Positions 34,169-42,876 of a DNA stretch of 64,000 nucleotides are shown here, piece after piece. Origin of the DNA: Terriglobia bacterium. Its GTDB lineage: Bacteria; Acidobacteriota; Terriglobia; Terriglobales; Acidobacteriaceae. How positions within the stretch are numbered: position 1 is the first letter of the stretch; the number at the start of each line of letters is the position of its first letter. Below the pieces are notes generated by a model, which was given only the letters and a program-made list of their open reading frames with translations, was not told where the DNA came from and ran no database searches. The position numbers and the translations under genes were made by a program. Location: contig JAIQFC010000020.1 in assembly GCA_020073465.1 (NCBI GenBank), forward strand, positions 35,698 through 99,697, in the 5' to 3' direction.

Positions 34169-35125
34169 ATGAAGAGATTTGACGATCTTACCGAACGCGA
34201 AGTGCTGGCTCTGGCGATTTCCTCCGAGGAAGAGGATGAGCGTGTCTATGCCGACTTTGCCGAGGGCTTGCGTCAGGACTATCCGGCGACGGCGGCAATG
34301 TTTGAGGGGATGCGCGAGGAAGAATCAGGACACCGGCGGCGCCTGATCGAGCTCTACCGGCAGCGTTTTGGAGAACACATTCCGCTGATCCGGCGGCAGG
34401 ATGTCCGCGGCTTTGTTCAACGCCGAGCGCTATGGTTAATACGGCCGCTGCGGATTGAGGCGGCCCGCAAGGCGGCCAGCACCATGGAGGTCGAGACGCG
34501 CCGCTTTTACGAAAAAGCGTCCGCGCGTACGCAGGACGCCAGCATTCGGCAGCTTCTCGACGACCTGGCTAACGAAGAAAGGTCGCACGAAACTCGCGCG
34601 GAAGAACTTGACAAGGAAAAACTTCCCGCCAGCGTGAAGGCGCAGGAAGAGCAGGCACAGCGGCGGCTCTTCGTGCTGCAGATCGTGCAGCCGGGCTTGG
34701 CCGGATTGATGGACGGCTCAGTATCGACCCTGGCACCCGTCTTCGCCGCCGCCCTGGCCACCCAGAAGAGCTGGGATGCGTTCTTGGTGGGCCTGGCGGC
34801 TTCGGTCGGAGCGGGCATCAGCATGGGATTTGCGGAAGCGCTGTCCGATGACGGCAGCCTTACCGGGCGCGGACATCCCTGGGTGCGAGGTGTGGTATGC
34901 GGAGCCATGACTGCTCTTGGCGGCATCGGCCACACGCTGCCGTTTCTGATTCGCGATTTCCGCGCGGCGTTGTGGGCCGCGGGCGCGGTTGTACTTGCCG
35001 AACTGGGTGCGATCACCTGGATCCGCCAGCGCTACATGGATACGCCTTGGGTGACCGCCGCCCTGCAGGTGGGGCTCGGCGGAGTGCTGGTGTTCATCAC
35101 CGGCGTGCTGATCGGCAGTTCGTAG
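34169..35125 (+). CDS. mbfA: MbfA-type membrane-bound ferritin (ferritin-like + VIT1)
   Basis: A 318-residue two-domain protein. Residues about 1-155 form a ferritin-like (rubrerythrin) four-helix bundle with Glu-rich metal sites ([43 protein letters not shown]). From about residue 165 a VIT1-like membrane domain follows ([36 protein letters not shown] and several helices). The MbfA family, studied in alpha-proteobacteria, exports iron to protect against iron and peroxide stress. The ATG at 34169 starts the ferritin domain. No Fur or IrrR box was identified, so regulation is unknown. Confidence 0.88.
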   Translation: MKRFDDLTEREVLALAISSEEEDERVYADFAEGLRQDYPATAAMFEGMREEESGHRRRLIELYRQRFGEHIPLIRRQDVRGFVQRRALWLIRPLRIEAARKAASTMEVETRRFYEKASARTQDASIRQLLDDLANEERSHETRAEELDKEKLPASVKAQEEQAQRRLFVLQIVQPGLAGLMDGSVSTLAPVFAAALATQKSWDAFLVGLAASVGAGISMGFAEALSDDGSLTGRGHPWVRGVVCGAMTALGGIGHTLPFLIRDFRAALWAAGAVVLAELGAITWIRQRYMDTPWVTAALQVGLGGVLVFITGVLIGSS

Positions 35126-35135
35126 CGCCGGCATC

Positions 35136-35236
35136 CCTTCGACCTCGCTCAGGGCAGGCTCCGCCGGCTGTCTCGAGGGCGTCTCGCCCTTGAGAGCGGC
35201 CGGGCGAGGACGCCCGCCGGACAGCCGCCGGGACGG
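35136..35236. repeat. Compound dispersed repeat (CTTCGACCTCGCTCAGGGC type)
   Basis: Begins with CCTTCGACCTCGCTCAGGGC, a copy of the 19597-19625 element. Then GCCGGCTGTC and GACAGCCGCC arms bracket GGGCGAG stems including CGGGCGAGGACGCCCG. It fills most of the gap between two convergent genes. It may serve as a bidirectional stem-loop. Confidence 0.6.
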
Positions 35237-35241
35237 CGGCG

Positions 35242-36138
35242 TTATGGCTGTGTGTCCAGCGGGTGCTTGCTCTTCTCATAGAACTCATTCTGCAGCTTCA
35301 GGCTGACATCGTCGGCCTTCACCTGCCGGATGGTGTTCACGACTGAATCAATCCACCATTTCATCTGGTACTCACCCAGCTCCTTGTTCGCCACGGACCC
35401 ATCGCCCGAATAGTGGAACGGGAAGCGCGTGTACCACCAGATGCCGGTGTAGACGTCCTCGGGAATCTTCTGGCGGGCCTGATCGGCGCCGGATTCGCTG
35501 GCCGCCCGGTCCATGTGTACCAGGTCGGGTCGCGAGATCATTATCTTCGAGGTCTCGCTTTCACCGGCGTGCATGTCGATCTTCGTTTTCCGCGCAGGAC
35601 CTCCGGTTTGCGGTGTCCGTTCGTCAAAGACATAGACGACGTAGTCATGCGGCTTGTCGAGTTGCGATTGCGCGAAAAACGGCAGCAGACTGTTGTTGCC
35701 GCCGTGGCCATTGACGATCAGGACCTTCTTACAGCCATTGCGCGCCATCTCGTCTGTGGTCTCCTGCAGGAGCGCCAGCTGCAAGTTGCGGCTGTACGCC
35801 ACCGTGCCCGGCTCGTGGCGAGCTTCGGCGATCTGTCCGAAATAATATTCGGGGAAGACTACCGCGTATTCCTGCTCGGCGGCGTGCAGAGCGGCATAGC
35901 GCACGTCGAGCAAATCGGTACCCAACGGCAAATGCGGACCGTGCTTCTCAAGAATGCCAAACGGCAGCAGGCAGGTTCCTTGCGAACGGTGAATGCCTTC
36001 GCGGAAGTCTGAAGCCGTGAGTTCTTCCCAGTGAACGGAAAGCTTTGCTTGTGCACGAACGAGTTGAGGCACGATTAAAGTGATGCCGAGGATAAGAAGC
36101 ATCGGGACGAGAACGATTCTGCGGAAGGTACGAATCAT
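35242..36138 (-). CDS. Exported creatininase-family protein
   Basis: A 298-residue protein. The N-terminal MIRTFRRIVLVPMLLILGITL is a signal sequence ending near VRAQ. The creatininase fold follows: GILEKHGPHLPLGTDLLDVR, VFPEYYFGQ, IVNGHGGNNSLLPFF and MHAGESETSKIM. These match the conserved metal-binding Glu, His and Asp sites. The enzyme family hydrolyses cyclic amides such as creatinine or related lactams; substrate unknown. The start at 36138 is chosen since AGGGAG stands about 8 bases upstream. Periplasmic. Confidence 0.85.
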   Translation of the reverse strand: MIRTFRRIVLVPMLLILGITLIVPQLVRAQAKLSVHWEELTASDFREGIHRSQGTCLLPFGILEKHGPHLPLGTDLLDVRYAALHAAEQEYAVVFPEYYFGQIAEARHEPGTVAYSRNLQLALLQETTDEMARNGCKKVLIVNGHGGNNSLLPFFAQSQLDKPHDYVVYVFDERTPQTGGPARKTKIDMHAGESETSKIMISRPDLVHMDRAASESGADQARQKIPEDVYTGIWWYTRFPFHYSGDGSVANKELGEYQMKWWIDSVVNTIRQVKADDVSLKLQNEFYEKSKHPLDTQP

Positions 36139-36225
36139 GACGAAATCTCCCTCGGCGGCGAATTCTAGCACGGGAACGCCTGCATTAAAACGTATGAATA
36201 GCGACTTTTATGCAATCCCCAGGCC

Positions 36226-36254
36226 AAAGGGCGGGCGAGGCGCCCGCCCCACAC
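36226..36254. repeat. REP-like palindrome
   Basis: GGGCGGGCGAGGCGCCCGCC with the tail CCACACTTACAGAGCTG, the same element as upstream of the RAYT. It lies in the 130-base gap between the creatininase start and the 36270 gene stop. Confidence 0.8.
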
Positions 36255-36269
36255 TTACAGAGCTGGAAG

Positions 36270-36701
36270 TTACTTCAGGAAAATCTCCTGCAGCAGTTCC
36301 GAGCTGATGATCTCCCGGATCTCGGCTCGTTTATCAGCCAGCTGTTGGGCCGGCGCCTTGCCACCCAGGATCTTGTCGCGAACCGCCTCACCTTTTGCAG
36401 TCAGGCCATCCATCGCGGCGTGATTCTTGTACTCGAGGGCTACGCAGATATCCCAGTCTTCCGGATTGGCCTTAGTTTCCTTCAGGAAGATCTTGTAGTC
36501 CATGATGGTTCCTTGCTTCTTCATTTCCTCGATCAGCGGCTTGGTGGACTGGCGCAGGCTGGCGAGGTAGGCGTCCATCTGGGTGGGCTTTACGCGAATC
36601 AGTTGGATGCGCCAGATGGGACCTTCGGTGTAGTGCTCCTGGGCAAACAGCGCAGGCACGAGCAACAACAGGAATGCAACGAAACGGCAGAAGCTTTTCA
36701 T
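36270..36701 (-). CDS. Small secreted protein of unknown function
   Basis: A 143-residue protein with signal MKSFCRFVAFLLLLVPALF cleaved near AQE. The mature part is alpha/beta (HYTEGPIWRIQLIRVKPTQMDAYLASLRQ, then TIMDYKIFLKETKANPEDWDICVALEYKNHAAMD), which resembles the ferredoxin-like fold of dimeric alpha-beta barrel proteins. The last 45 residues hold a helix with LADKRAEIREIISS. The ATG at 36701 has GGAGGAG about 4 bases upstream; longer frames from 36839 have no support. Function unknown. Confidence 0.7.
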   Translation of the reverse strand: MKSFCRFVAFLLLLVPALFAQEHYTEGPIWRIQLIRVKPTQMDAYLASLRQSTKPLIEEMKKQGTIMDYKIFLKETKANPEDWDICVALEYKNHAAMDGLTAKGEAVRDKILGGKAPAQQLADKRAEIREIISSELLQEIFLK

Positions 36702-36808
36702 TGGATCTCCTCCGGGTCTGGTTGAATCGGCGAGGAGGATCATACGCCTGCCGCGAGGAATGTAAACAGGAAGTGCCGTGGGCTCTCGAGCCCGAGATAA
36801 GACAGCTA

Positions 36809-36838
36809 AGAGCGGGCGGGCGAAGCGCCCGCCCCACA
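36809..36838. repeat. REP-like palindrome
   Basis: AGCGGGCGGGCGAAGCGCCC with the tail GCCCCACACTC. Same family as at 36226-36254, 600 bases away, and at 48238-48262. Confidence 0.8.
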
Positions 36839-36854
36839 CTCACACGAGTTTTGC

Positions 36855-36882
36855 TGAAGCCCGAAAGCCGAAGCCCGAAGGC
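36855..36882. repeat. Heptamer array (TGAAGCC)
   Basis: Four units: TGAAGCC, CGAAAGC, CGAAGCC, CGAAGGC. It ends 5 bases from the stop codon of hpf (36888). The same unit is found at 15932-16041. Confidence 0.8.
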
Positions 36883-36887
36883 GGCTC

Positions 36888-37505
36888 CTACGGCGCTTCG
36901 ATCAACTCCATCTTGCCATCTCGCGTGCGGTGCAGCACCATCACCTTTCCTTTCGGATCGCGGAAGACGAAGACGTCGCGGTCGCGGAAGTGGGCTTCCT
37001 TGATCGCCTCTTCGAGCGTCATGGGGCGCATGGCGACAGCATCTTCCGAACGGACAAGGTGCACTTCGGTGGTCTTGGCCACCGGCGGGAATTTGTGGAC
37101 CGCGACCGGCACGGCCGTTCTCTCCGACAGGCCAACCGCGGTCTGCACATCACCTTCATCACCCCGCGCAGAGTGTCCGTTCCACTTGTTGACCTCTTCG
37201 GTCTTGCGGGCCGAGCGCTTCTTCGACTGCCAGCGCGTCTTGTACTTCACCGCCTGCTTCTCGAGATGATCGAGGGCTTCGTTGACGGCGATGCTCATTT
37301 CCTTGGCCTGGGCGAGCCCGACCAGTGGGCCATTGCGGGGGCTGATGGTGATTTCGGCTTTGTGGCGATGCTTTTCGACGGCGAGGATCACCTTGGTTTC
37401 AAATCTGTCGCCCAGAATTTTGCGGATCTTGGTAAGGCCGGTTTCTACTTCTTTGCGGATGGCGGGAGTTACGTCGTAGTGTCTTCCGGTGTATTCCACG
37501 TTCAT
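36888..37505 (-). CDS. hpf: Long-form ribosome hibernation promoting factor
   Basis: A 205-residue HPF. The N-terminal S30AE domain (NVEYTGRHYDVTPAIRKEVETGLTKI, AVEKHRHKAEITI) and a linker of about 60 residues are followed by the C-terminal dimerisation domain (DAVAMRPMTLEEAIKEAHFRDRDVFVFRD). Long HPFs pair 70S ribosomes into inactive 100S dimers in stationary phase. The start ATG 37505 has the strong site AGGAGG 7 bases upstream. It lies downstream of rpoN on the minus strand, as often seen. Confidence 0.93.
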   Translation of the reverse strand: MNVEYTGRHYDVTPAIRKEVETGLTKIRKILGDRFETKVILAVEKHRHKAEITISPRNGPLVGLAQAKEMSIAVNEALDHLEKQAVKYKTRWQSKKRSARKTEEVNKWNGHSARGDEGDVQTAVGLSERTAVPVAVHKFPPVAKTTEVHLVRSEDAVAMRPMTLEEAIKEAHFRDRDVFVFRDPKGKVMVLHRTRDGKMELIEAP

Positions 37506-37599
37506 GAGCGCCCCTCCTAAGAATTCGAACAATGAGTTAAATCGGGCACTGCATTTCGGAACTGGTTTCGGTTCGCGTGACGGATCAGCGAAGCGTGTG

Positions 37600-37687
37600 A
37601 GAGTTTCTTTCGCCCCTCCGGGGCTTACTCACTCGCCACTCTTACCCACGGCTCACGCCGTGGGCTGTATTCTTGCGCGCTTCGCGG
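37600..37687 (-). repeat. Two-hairpin dispersed repeat, copy 2
   Basis: The reverse complement of this segment has CCCACGG-CGTGAG-CCGTGGG, TAAGAGTGG and GCCCC-GGA-GGGGC-GAAAGA, collinear with 11037-11130. It lies between rpoN and hpf. The loops differ while stems are kept, a pattern of structure conservation. Confidence 0.75.
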
Positions 37688-37707
37688 CTTCCTTCTCGGC
37701 GAACCAT

Positions 37708-39522
37708 CTATTTCTTTACCCGGCGCTGGTGCGTGCTCGGGATGCGCATGTCTTCCCGGTACTTGGCGACCGTGCGGCGAGTGACCTGAATCCCCTGCGA
37801 TTGCAGGATGCGGGTGATCTGCTCGTCGGTCAGCGGACGGCTGGGGTCTTCTTCATCGATGAGCTTCTTGACGCGGCGCTTGAGGATCAGCAACGAGGTG
37901 TTGCCGCCCTCGGGGCCTTGTACGCTCTCGCTGAAGAAGTATCGCAGCTCGAATACGCCCTGGGGTGTATGGGCGTACTTGCTGGCCACGGCACGGCTTA
38001 CGGTGGAAGGATGCACGCCGATCTCTTCGGCCACCTCCTTGATCATCATGGGCTTCAGGTGATCGATGCCTTTTTCGAGGAATTCGTACTGACGGGCAAC
38101 GATGGAGTAGCAGACCTTGGTGATCGTCTGCTTGCGTTGCTCGATGTTCTTGATGAGCTGGATGGCGCTCTTGTAGCGCTCTTTGACGTAATCGCGAGTG
38201 CTCTTTTCGTTGCCGTCGCGGGTCAGCAGTTTCTTGTACGCCGGATTGAGGCGAAGTTGCGGCAGGTCTTCGTCATTCATGATAACCAGCCACTCATCGC
38301 CATGCTTGACGAAGGCAACATCCGGCTCGATCAGCCGCGCCTGAACTTTGTTGTAACGGAGTCCGGGACGCGGATCGAGCGTGCGGATGTAGTCGAGCGC
38401 TTGCTGCACGGCCTCGGGCGGACGTCCAATCGCTCTGGCAATTTCTTTATGCTGCTTGTTCTGCACCGCGCGCAGATGCTGATCAACGATGGCAGTTGCG
38501 TCCTGCAGGACCTGTTCGGTGCCGTTGCCGTTCTTGTGCAAGGCCAACTGCTGCTGGTGATAGCGCAACTGGTACAGGAGGCATTCGCGCAGGTCGCGAC
38601 AGCCAACACCGGGAGGGTCGAGTTGCCGGACCGTCTCGAGAGCCTCCTGCAAATCGGATGCGCTGAAGTTCGGCTGGTATGTCGGAGGGGCCGGCTTGGC
38701 GGGCTCCGGCGCCGGGGCTACTGCGGCCGCTGATTCGATTCCTCTCGAAGAGAAGGAGGCTTCCGCGTGCCGATAGTCGTCCTCGCCCGCTGAACTCGCC
38801 GCAACGTAGTCGAGATTGTAACTTCTGCTTTGGCCAGGAGCGGCCTCGAAGGCGGCTGGCGATTGGGATACAGAGGGTTCCGCTTCGGCCAACGTTGGCT
38901 CGGCGAGGCTCTCCGCCAGTCCCAGGGCCTGCGCCTCACTCACAATGATCTTCGCCGTCGCTGCATCGGCTTCAGGGGATGCAGGCGGCGCCACACCCAG
39001 CAATTCCTCATCGCTGGCAATGAGGTAACCGTCTTCATTCAGGTTGCCGATTATCAGGTCGGCAGCCTCGCGCACTTCGTTGCGCAGGCTTAGCGCGCCT
39101 AATTGCCACGCCAGATGATCGGTGAGATTGCTGGGCTTCGAGAGAAAGTTCTCAAACGACGGCCGCTCGATCTCTTCCATCTCGCTGTAGGTGCGGTAAC
39201 CGGGATCGAGATAGTCCTGGAAGAACGAGCCAAAGTCGATTTCTTCGAAGGGATCCTTCTTTTCGACCGCAGTGATGGGATTCTCTTCGGTGGTCGCCGC
39301 AGCGGCGCGGTCGCGGTCTTCTTCCTTCTTGCCGACCTCATCGAGCAGCGGAACCGAGTCTTCCAGCTCTTCGAGAACCGGGTTCTCGACCATCTCAGCG
39401 TTGATCATGTCCTTGAGCTCAAGCTTGTTGAGCGCGAGGACCGAAACCATCTGCACCAGGCCGGGAGTGAGGATCTGGCGCTGGGAGAGCTTGACACTGA
39501 GTTTGTGCTGCAACAAAACCAT
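37708..39522 (-). CDS. rpoN: RNA polymerase sigma-54 factor
   Basis: A 604-residue RpoN. Region I (LSQRQILTPGLVQMVSVLALNKLEL), the core-binding part (DPPGVGCRDLRECLLYQL), the HTH region (IGVHPSTVSRAVASKYAHTPQGVFELRYFFS) and the RpoN box TRRTVAKYRE near the end are all present. The box has Thr where Ala is usual. Between about residues 177 and 284 an insertion rich in Ala, Pro and Glu breaks the core-binding domain, making the protein about 110 residues longer than usual. It recognises -24/-12 promoters and needs an AAA+ activator. A heptamer array pair lies 5 bases upstream of its start. No Shine-Dalgarno was seen. Confidence 0.93.
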   Translation of the reverse strand: MVLLQHKLSVKLSQRQILTPGLVQMVSVLALNKLELKDMINAEMVENPVLEELEDSVPLLDEVGKKEEDRDRAAAATTEENPITAVEKKDPFEEIDFGSFFQDYLDPGYRTYSEMEEIERPSFENFLSKPSNLTDHLAWQLGALSLRNEVREAADLIIGNLNEDGYLIASDEELLGVAPPASPEADAATAKIIVSEAQALGLAESLAEPTLAEAEPSVSQSPAAFEAAPGQSRSYNLDYVAASSAGEDDYRHAEASFSSRGIESAAAVAPAPEPAKPAPPTYQPNFSASDLQEALETVRQLDPPGVGCRDLRECLLYQLRYHQQQLALHKNGNGTEQVLQDATAIVDQHLRAVQNKQHKEIARAIGRPPEAVQQALDYIRTLDPRPGLRYNKVQARLIEPDVAFVKHGDEWLVIMNDEDLPQLRLNPAYKKLLTRDGNEKSTRDYVKERYKSAIQLIKNIEQRKQTITKVCYSIVARQYEFLEKGIDHLKPMMIKEVAEEIGVHPSTVSRAVASKYAHTPQGVFELRYFFSESVQGPEGGNTSLLILKRRVKKLIDEEDPSRPLTDEQITRILQSQGIQVTRRTVAKYREDMRIPSTHQRRVKK

Positions 39523-39527
39523 AAGAA

Positions 39528-39611
39528 ACCAGTGATCAGTGGCCAGTGGTCAGTGACCAGTTACGGAGCAGTGTCTTTCTGGCCACTGGACACTGATCAC
39601 CGGCCACTGCT
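39528..39611. repeat. Inverted pair of heptamer arrays (CAGTG / CACTG)
   Basis: Left arm 39528-39562: ACCAGTG, ATCAGTG, GCCAGTG, GTCAGTG, ACCAGTT. Right arm 39584-39611: CACTGGA, CACTGAT, CACCGGC, CACTGCT, the inverse orientation. The spacer is 21 bases. The left arm begins 5 bases upstream of the rpoN ATG, and the right arm ends 4 bases from the lptB stop. Confidence 0.8.
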
Positions 39612-39615
39612 CTTC

Positions 39616-40344
39616 TCACACGAGCGAGAAACTTTCGCCCAGATACACGCGCCTCACTTCCGGATCGCTCGCCAACTCTCCGGGCCCGCCATGACGGAAG
39701 ATTCTGCCGTCATCGATGATGTAAGCCCGGTCGGTGACCGAAAGCGTTTCGCGCACGTTATGGTCCGTGATCAGGACTCCGATGCCACTCGCCCTCAGCC
39801 CGCTGATGATCTTCTGCAGGTCAAGGACGGCAATGGGATCGATCCCGGAAAACGGTTCGTCCAGCAAAATGAATGTGGGATTGATGCACAGGCAGCGGGC
39901 AATCTCCACGCGCCGGCGCTCACCCCCAGACAACGCATAACCGCGGTTCTGGCGGATATGCTCCAGCCCAAGCTCGTCGATGAACTTTTCCATCTTCTCG
40001 CGGCGTTCGTGCCAGGAAATAGGTTGCGCTTCCAGCACCGCGAGGATGTTTTCCTCTACTGTGAGCTTGCGAAAGACCGAAGCTTCTTGCGGGAGATAGC
40101 TGATGCCATACTGACGCGCCCGCAGATACATGGGAACGTCGGTGATGTCCTGACCGTCGTATAACACGCGGCCAGTGTCAGGGGGGATCAGGCCTACAAT
40201 GGCGTAAAAAGTAGTAGTCTTGCCGGCCCCGTTAGGTCCAAGTAATCCAACAACTTCGCCTTGCTCGACGCTGAGGCTGACACCATTTACAACCCGCCGG
40301 CCACGATACGACTTGCCAATTCCATCAGTGGCCAGAGTACGCAT
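39616..40344 (-). CDS. lptB: LPS export ABC ATPase LptB
   Basis: A 242-residue ATPase. Walker [14 protein letters not shown]-loop [10 protein letters not shown], signature [13 protein letters not shown] and Walker [16 protein letters not shown] match LptB rather than a generic importer. It energises LPS transport through LptFG and the Lpt bridge. Its ATG (40344) touches the stop of the LptC/LptA-type gene (40345) with no gap, so they are co-translated. The stop is followed by a repeat array. Confidence 0.94.
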   Translation of the reverse strand: MRTLATDGIGKSYRGRRVVNGVSLSVEQGEVVGLLGPNGAGKTTTFYAIVGLIPPDTGRVLYDGQDITDVPMYLRARQYGISYLPQEASVFRKLTVEENILAVLEAQPISWHERREKMEKFIDELGLEHIRQNRGYALSGGERRRVEIARCLCINPTFILLDEPFSGIDPIAVLDLQKIISGLRASGIGVLITDHNVRETLSVTDRAYIIDDGRIFRHGGPGELASDPEVRRVYLGESFSLV

Positions 40345-42792
40345 TTATCGTGCCACTCGCGTCTGCGTTACCACAGGAGTACTTGCTTCGCCTTCTACGA
40401 GCACCCTATCATCGCGTCTGTAGAAAGTCAACGAAACCCCCGTAATCTTGCCTCGTTCGGCATCAAAAATGCTAGGCGGTCCGCCCGTGAGGACGAACTT
40501 GTCCTCAGCGGCCGTGTAAACCAGGGTCTGGCCCTCCGCCCTTCGCTTCGATTGCTGGATCACAACGTTGCCCTGCGCGACCACACGGTCGAGCTGCCCG
40601 AGACCCGCAACTGATTGAGTGCCAGACGTTTGAGAGCGGGAAAGAAGGTAGGCGTCGACCGTCTGAGCCGAGGCGGTGAAGTCAGCACCTTTGGCTACTA
40701 CTCCCCCTTCGTAATGGGCTTTCCGCTCGGCATCGGTGTAGGTGAATTGGGTGCCGGTGATCGCCAGAGGGCTGCTTTTCTGATTCCTCCCCGTCAGTTT
40801 CGCAGCCGGCGGGGGTGGTTCCGCTGATTTTTTTTCTGGCTGGATGAGAATAGTCGAGACCGGCTGAGAGGAAGTTCCCTGGGCCGTCACGGACCTGCGC
40901 TCTCGGTCGAATTGGATCGACGGCGCCTGGATGACGTTGGCGTCCTGCCAGAGCCGGGCATTGCCGGTATAGAGCGCGACTCCCGGACTGCTGCGGGCAG
41001 TCATCTGACGCGCCGTGACGTGAATGGGCGAAGCTGAGGCTAGAAGCGCTCCGTTGGGCTGCTCTTTGAGGTCACTGTAGGTGCTCTTCACGTCTCCTTC
41101 GGCGAGGGCGTCACCTGTGGCGCGGTTGATCCGGACCGTCTGCGCCGTGGTGGACATTCCACCGGCGGTGACTCGTGGATTGCCGCTGAGAACAATGGTC
41201 TGGTCGACGGGGGTGTAGCGGGCCCGGTCGGCCCAGACTTGGGTTCGCTTCTCGGGACTCTGGTTGTCGGTATAGGCGACGCCTCCGGCTTGTGTGATCG
41301 ACTCGATCCCGCCTTGCGGGAGGAATGCTGCGTCGACGGTTTGACTGGTGCTGACGCGATCGGGCTGGCCGGGGTTGATGCTGACAATCCTTGCGTCCGG
41401 CGCACCGTGGATGGCGGCAAGATGGCTTCGGTCTTCTGAGGTCTGATCGAACTTCGCCTCAAACCTGCCCGCCGTGACTGCGGTGCGCGGACGCGGAGCT
41501 TGGGGCGTGTTCGAGTCTGAATTCTGCGCGGGAAATATCGTGATCTGCGCGGCGCCTGAGGTCACAGCGCGATCTAGAACGCGGCCCTTCGCCAGCAGGA
41601 AGTCGATGGTTGGCGCAGTGAGTTCGAAATTCTGCGAGGCCGGGCCGCTCGGCTTCGCGCTTCTGTCGTCCGCCTGCTGAGTCAGGCGGACTCCGTCGGT
41701 AGCCCGCACCTTCTCGAGTTGCTTGCGGCCGGCGAAATCCAGAATTATTCGGCCAGCGCGGGCTTGCAACGGTTGCGCCCCAACACGCTCGAGCTGAACA
41801 TTGCCGCTCAAGGTCGCGGTACGAGGTTCATTGTGGGCAAGCAGCAGTTCGCCTTCATCGGCCCGAGCGTGGAGTTTCGAACTCTGCCCGCCGCCTGACG
41901 GATCGCTGCGCAACGCGGGGAGGGGACGACCGGTCGCTCTTGAGTTCTTTGCCGGGTGCGCTTTGCGCTGGGCTTCCTCAATCTGAGTTTCCGCGTTCAC
42001 ATCTCCTGCGGCCAGCGCGCGCTCGACATTGTTGTCTGGTCCCAGGAAAAATGTAGCCTTCTCCGCGCGCAGCGTGTCTGCCCCGCGCTCGACGCGAGGA
42101 CGCTCGACGACAATCTGCCGCGTCGCATTGGTGACGACGGCACGCGTGGCATCGATCACGGCGGCGTCGGGCCCGGTCAACAGCACGTGGATCTGCGAGG
42201 TCAGCGTCAGCGTATTCGCCTTGCCGGCGTATTGCACGCCCACTGCCGATCCCGTGGCCTGTGGAGTTCGGAATTCAACTTTTGCATTGGTCCAGGCGTT
42301 TCCTGTCTCCCGGTTGAAAACGAGATCGCGAGTCTTCAGGTGGATGGGATTCTTGAGTTCTTTCGGCGTGGCCTGGTCAGGACCGGTCAGCCCGGCCGGA
42401 TTCGCCTCGAGATCGATTTGCACCTCTCCGTTGGCGGTAACATCGCCCGACTTAGGGTCATAGGCGAAGTCCTCGCCCGAGATCTGGTCAAAGCGCGTAG
42501 AGTCACGCCCGTAGAGCACGATGCTCACATTGTGCAGTTCAGCGCGTCCGTTGAACTTGAATTGCTTGACGTCCGTAGCCTGGATGGTGAAGAGGGTGCG
42601 TCCGCCGTCCGACTTCGAGAACTGGAAGCCGGTTGCGGTCTGCTTGATGTCGTACCCGATCTTGTCAGGAACTTCCTTCAGCACATTGCGCGCCCGCACA
42701 CGGGCGTAGAAATACATCCCGCCAACCACCGCGGTGAACACTACGGCGGCGGCAAGCAACCAGCGGCGCAAGCGGTAGACCGGGAGCGGCAT
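40345..42792 (-). CDS. LptC/LptA (OstA)-type fusion protein
   Basis: An 815-residue protein directly upstream of lptB. The N-terminus has a membrane anchor (RLRRWLLAAAVVFTAVVGGMYFY) and an LptC-like start (IQATDVKQFKFNGRAELHNVSIVLY). Several OstA-type beta-jellyroll repeats follow, for example AEKATFFLGPDN, ARADEGELLLAHNEPRTATLSG, VWADRARYTPVDQTIVLSG, VTARQMTARSSPG and FTYTDAERKAHYEGGV. The parts together probably replace separate LptC and LptA. A Pro/Ala/Ser-rich linker and repeat-like segments lie in the middle. I infer a single long periplasmic bridge. Confidence 0.82.
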   Translation of the reverse strand: MPLPVYRLRRWLLAAAVVFTAVVGGMYFYARVRARNVLKEVPDKIGYDIKQTATGFQFSKSDGGRTLFTIQATDVKQFKFNGRAELHNVSIVLYGRDSTRFDQISGEDFAYDPKSGDVTANGEVQIDLEANPAGLTGPDQATPKELKNPIHLKTRDLVFNRETGNAWTNAKVEFRTPQATGSAVGVQYAGKANTLTLTSQIHVLLTGPDAAVIDATRAVVTNATRQIVVERPRVERGADTLRAEKATFFLGPDNNVERALAAGDVNAETQIEEAQRKAHPAKNSRATGRPLPALRSDPSGGGQSSKLHARADEGELLLAHNEPRTATLSGNVQLERVGAQPLQARAGRIILDFAGRKQLEKVRATDGVRLTQQADDRSAKPSGPASQNFELTAPTIDFLLAKGRVLDRAVTSGAAQITIFPAQNSDSNTPQAPRPRTAVTAGRFEAKFDQTSEDRSHLAAIHGAPDARIVSINPGQPDRVSTSQTVDAAFLPQGGIESITQAGGVAYTDNQSPEKRTQVWADRARYTPVDQTIVLSGNPRVTAGGMSTTAQTVRINRATGDALAEGDVKSTYSDLKEQPNGALLASASPIHVTARQMTARSSPGVALYTGNARLWQDANVIQAPSIQFDRERRSVTAQGTSSQPVSTILIQPEKKSAEPPPPAAKLTGRNQKSSPLAITGTQFTYTDAERKAHYEGGVVAKGADFTASAQTVDAYLLSRSQTSGTQSVAGLGQLDRVVAQGNVVIQQSKRRAEGQTLVYTAAEDKFVLTGGPPSIFDAERGKITGVSLTFYRRDDRVLVEGEASTPVVTQTRVAR

Positions 42793-42876
42793 GACTGAGT
42801 TCAGTGTAATGCAGGCATCCGGGCTGGCGCGCGATCAGCCGCCCGGAGCCCGCGACCTCATCTACACTTGGATGCG

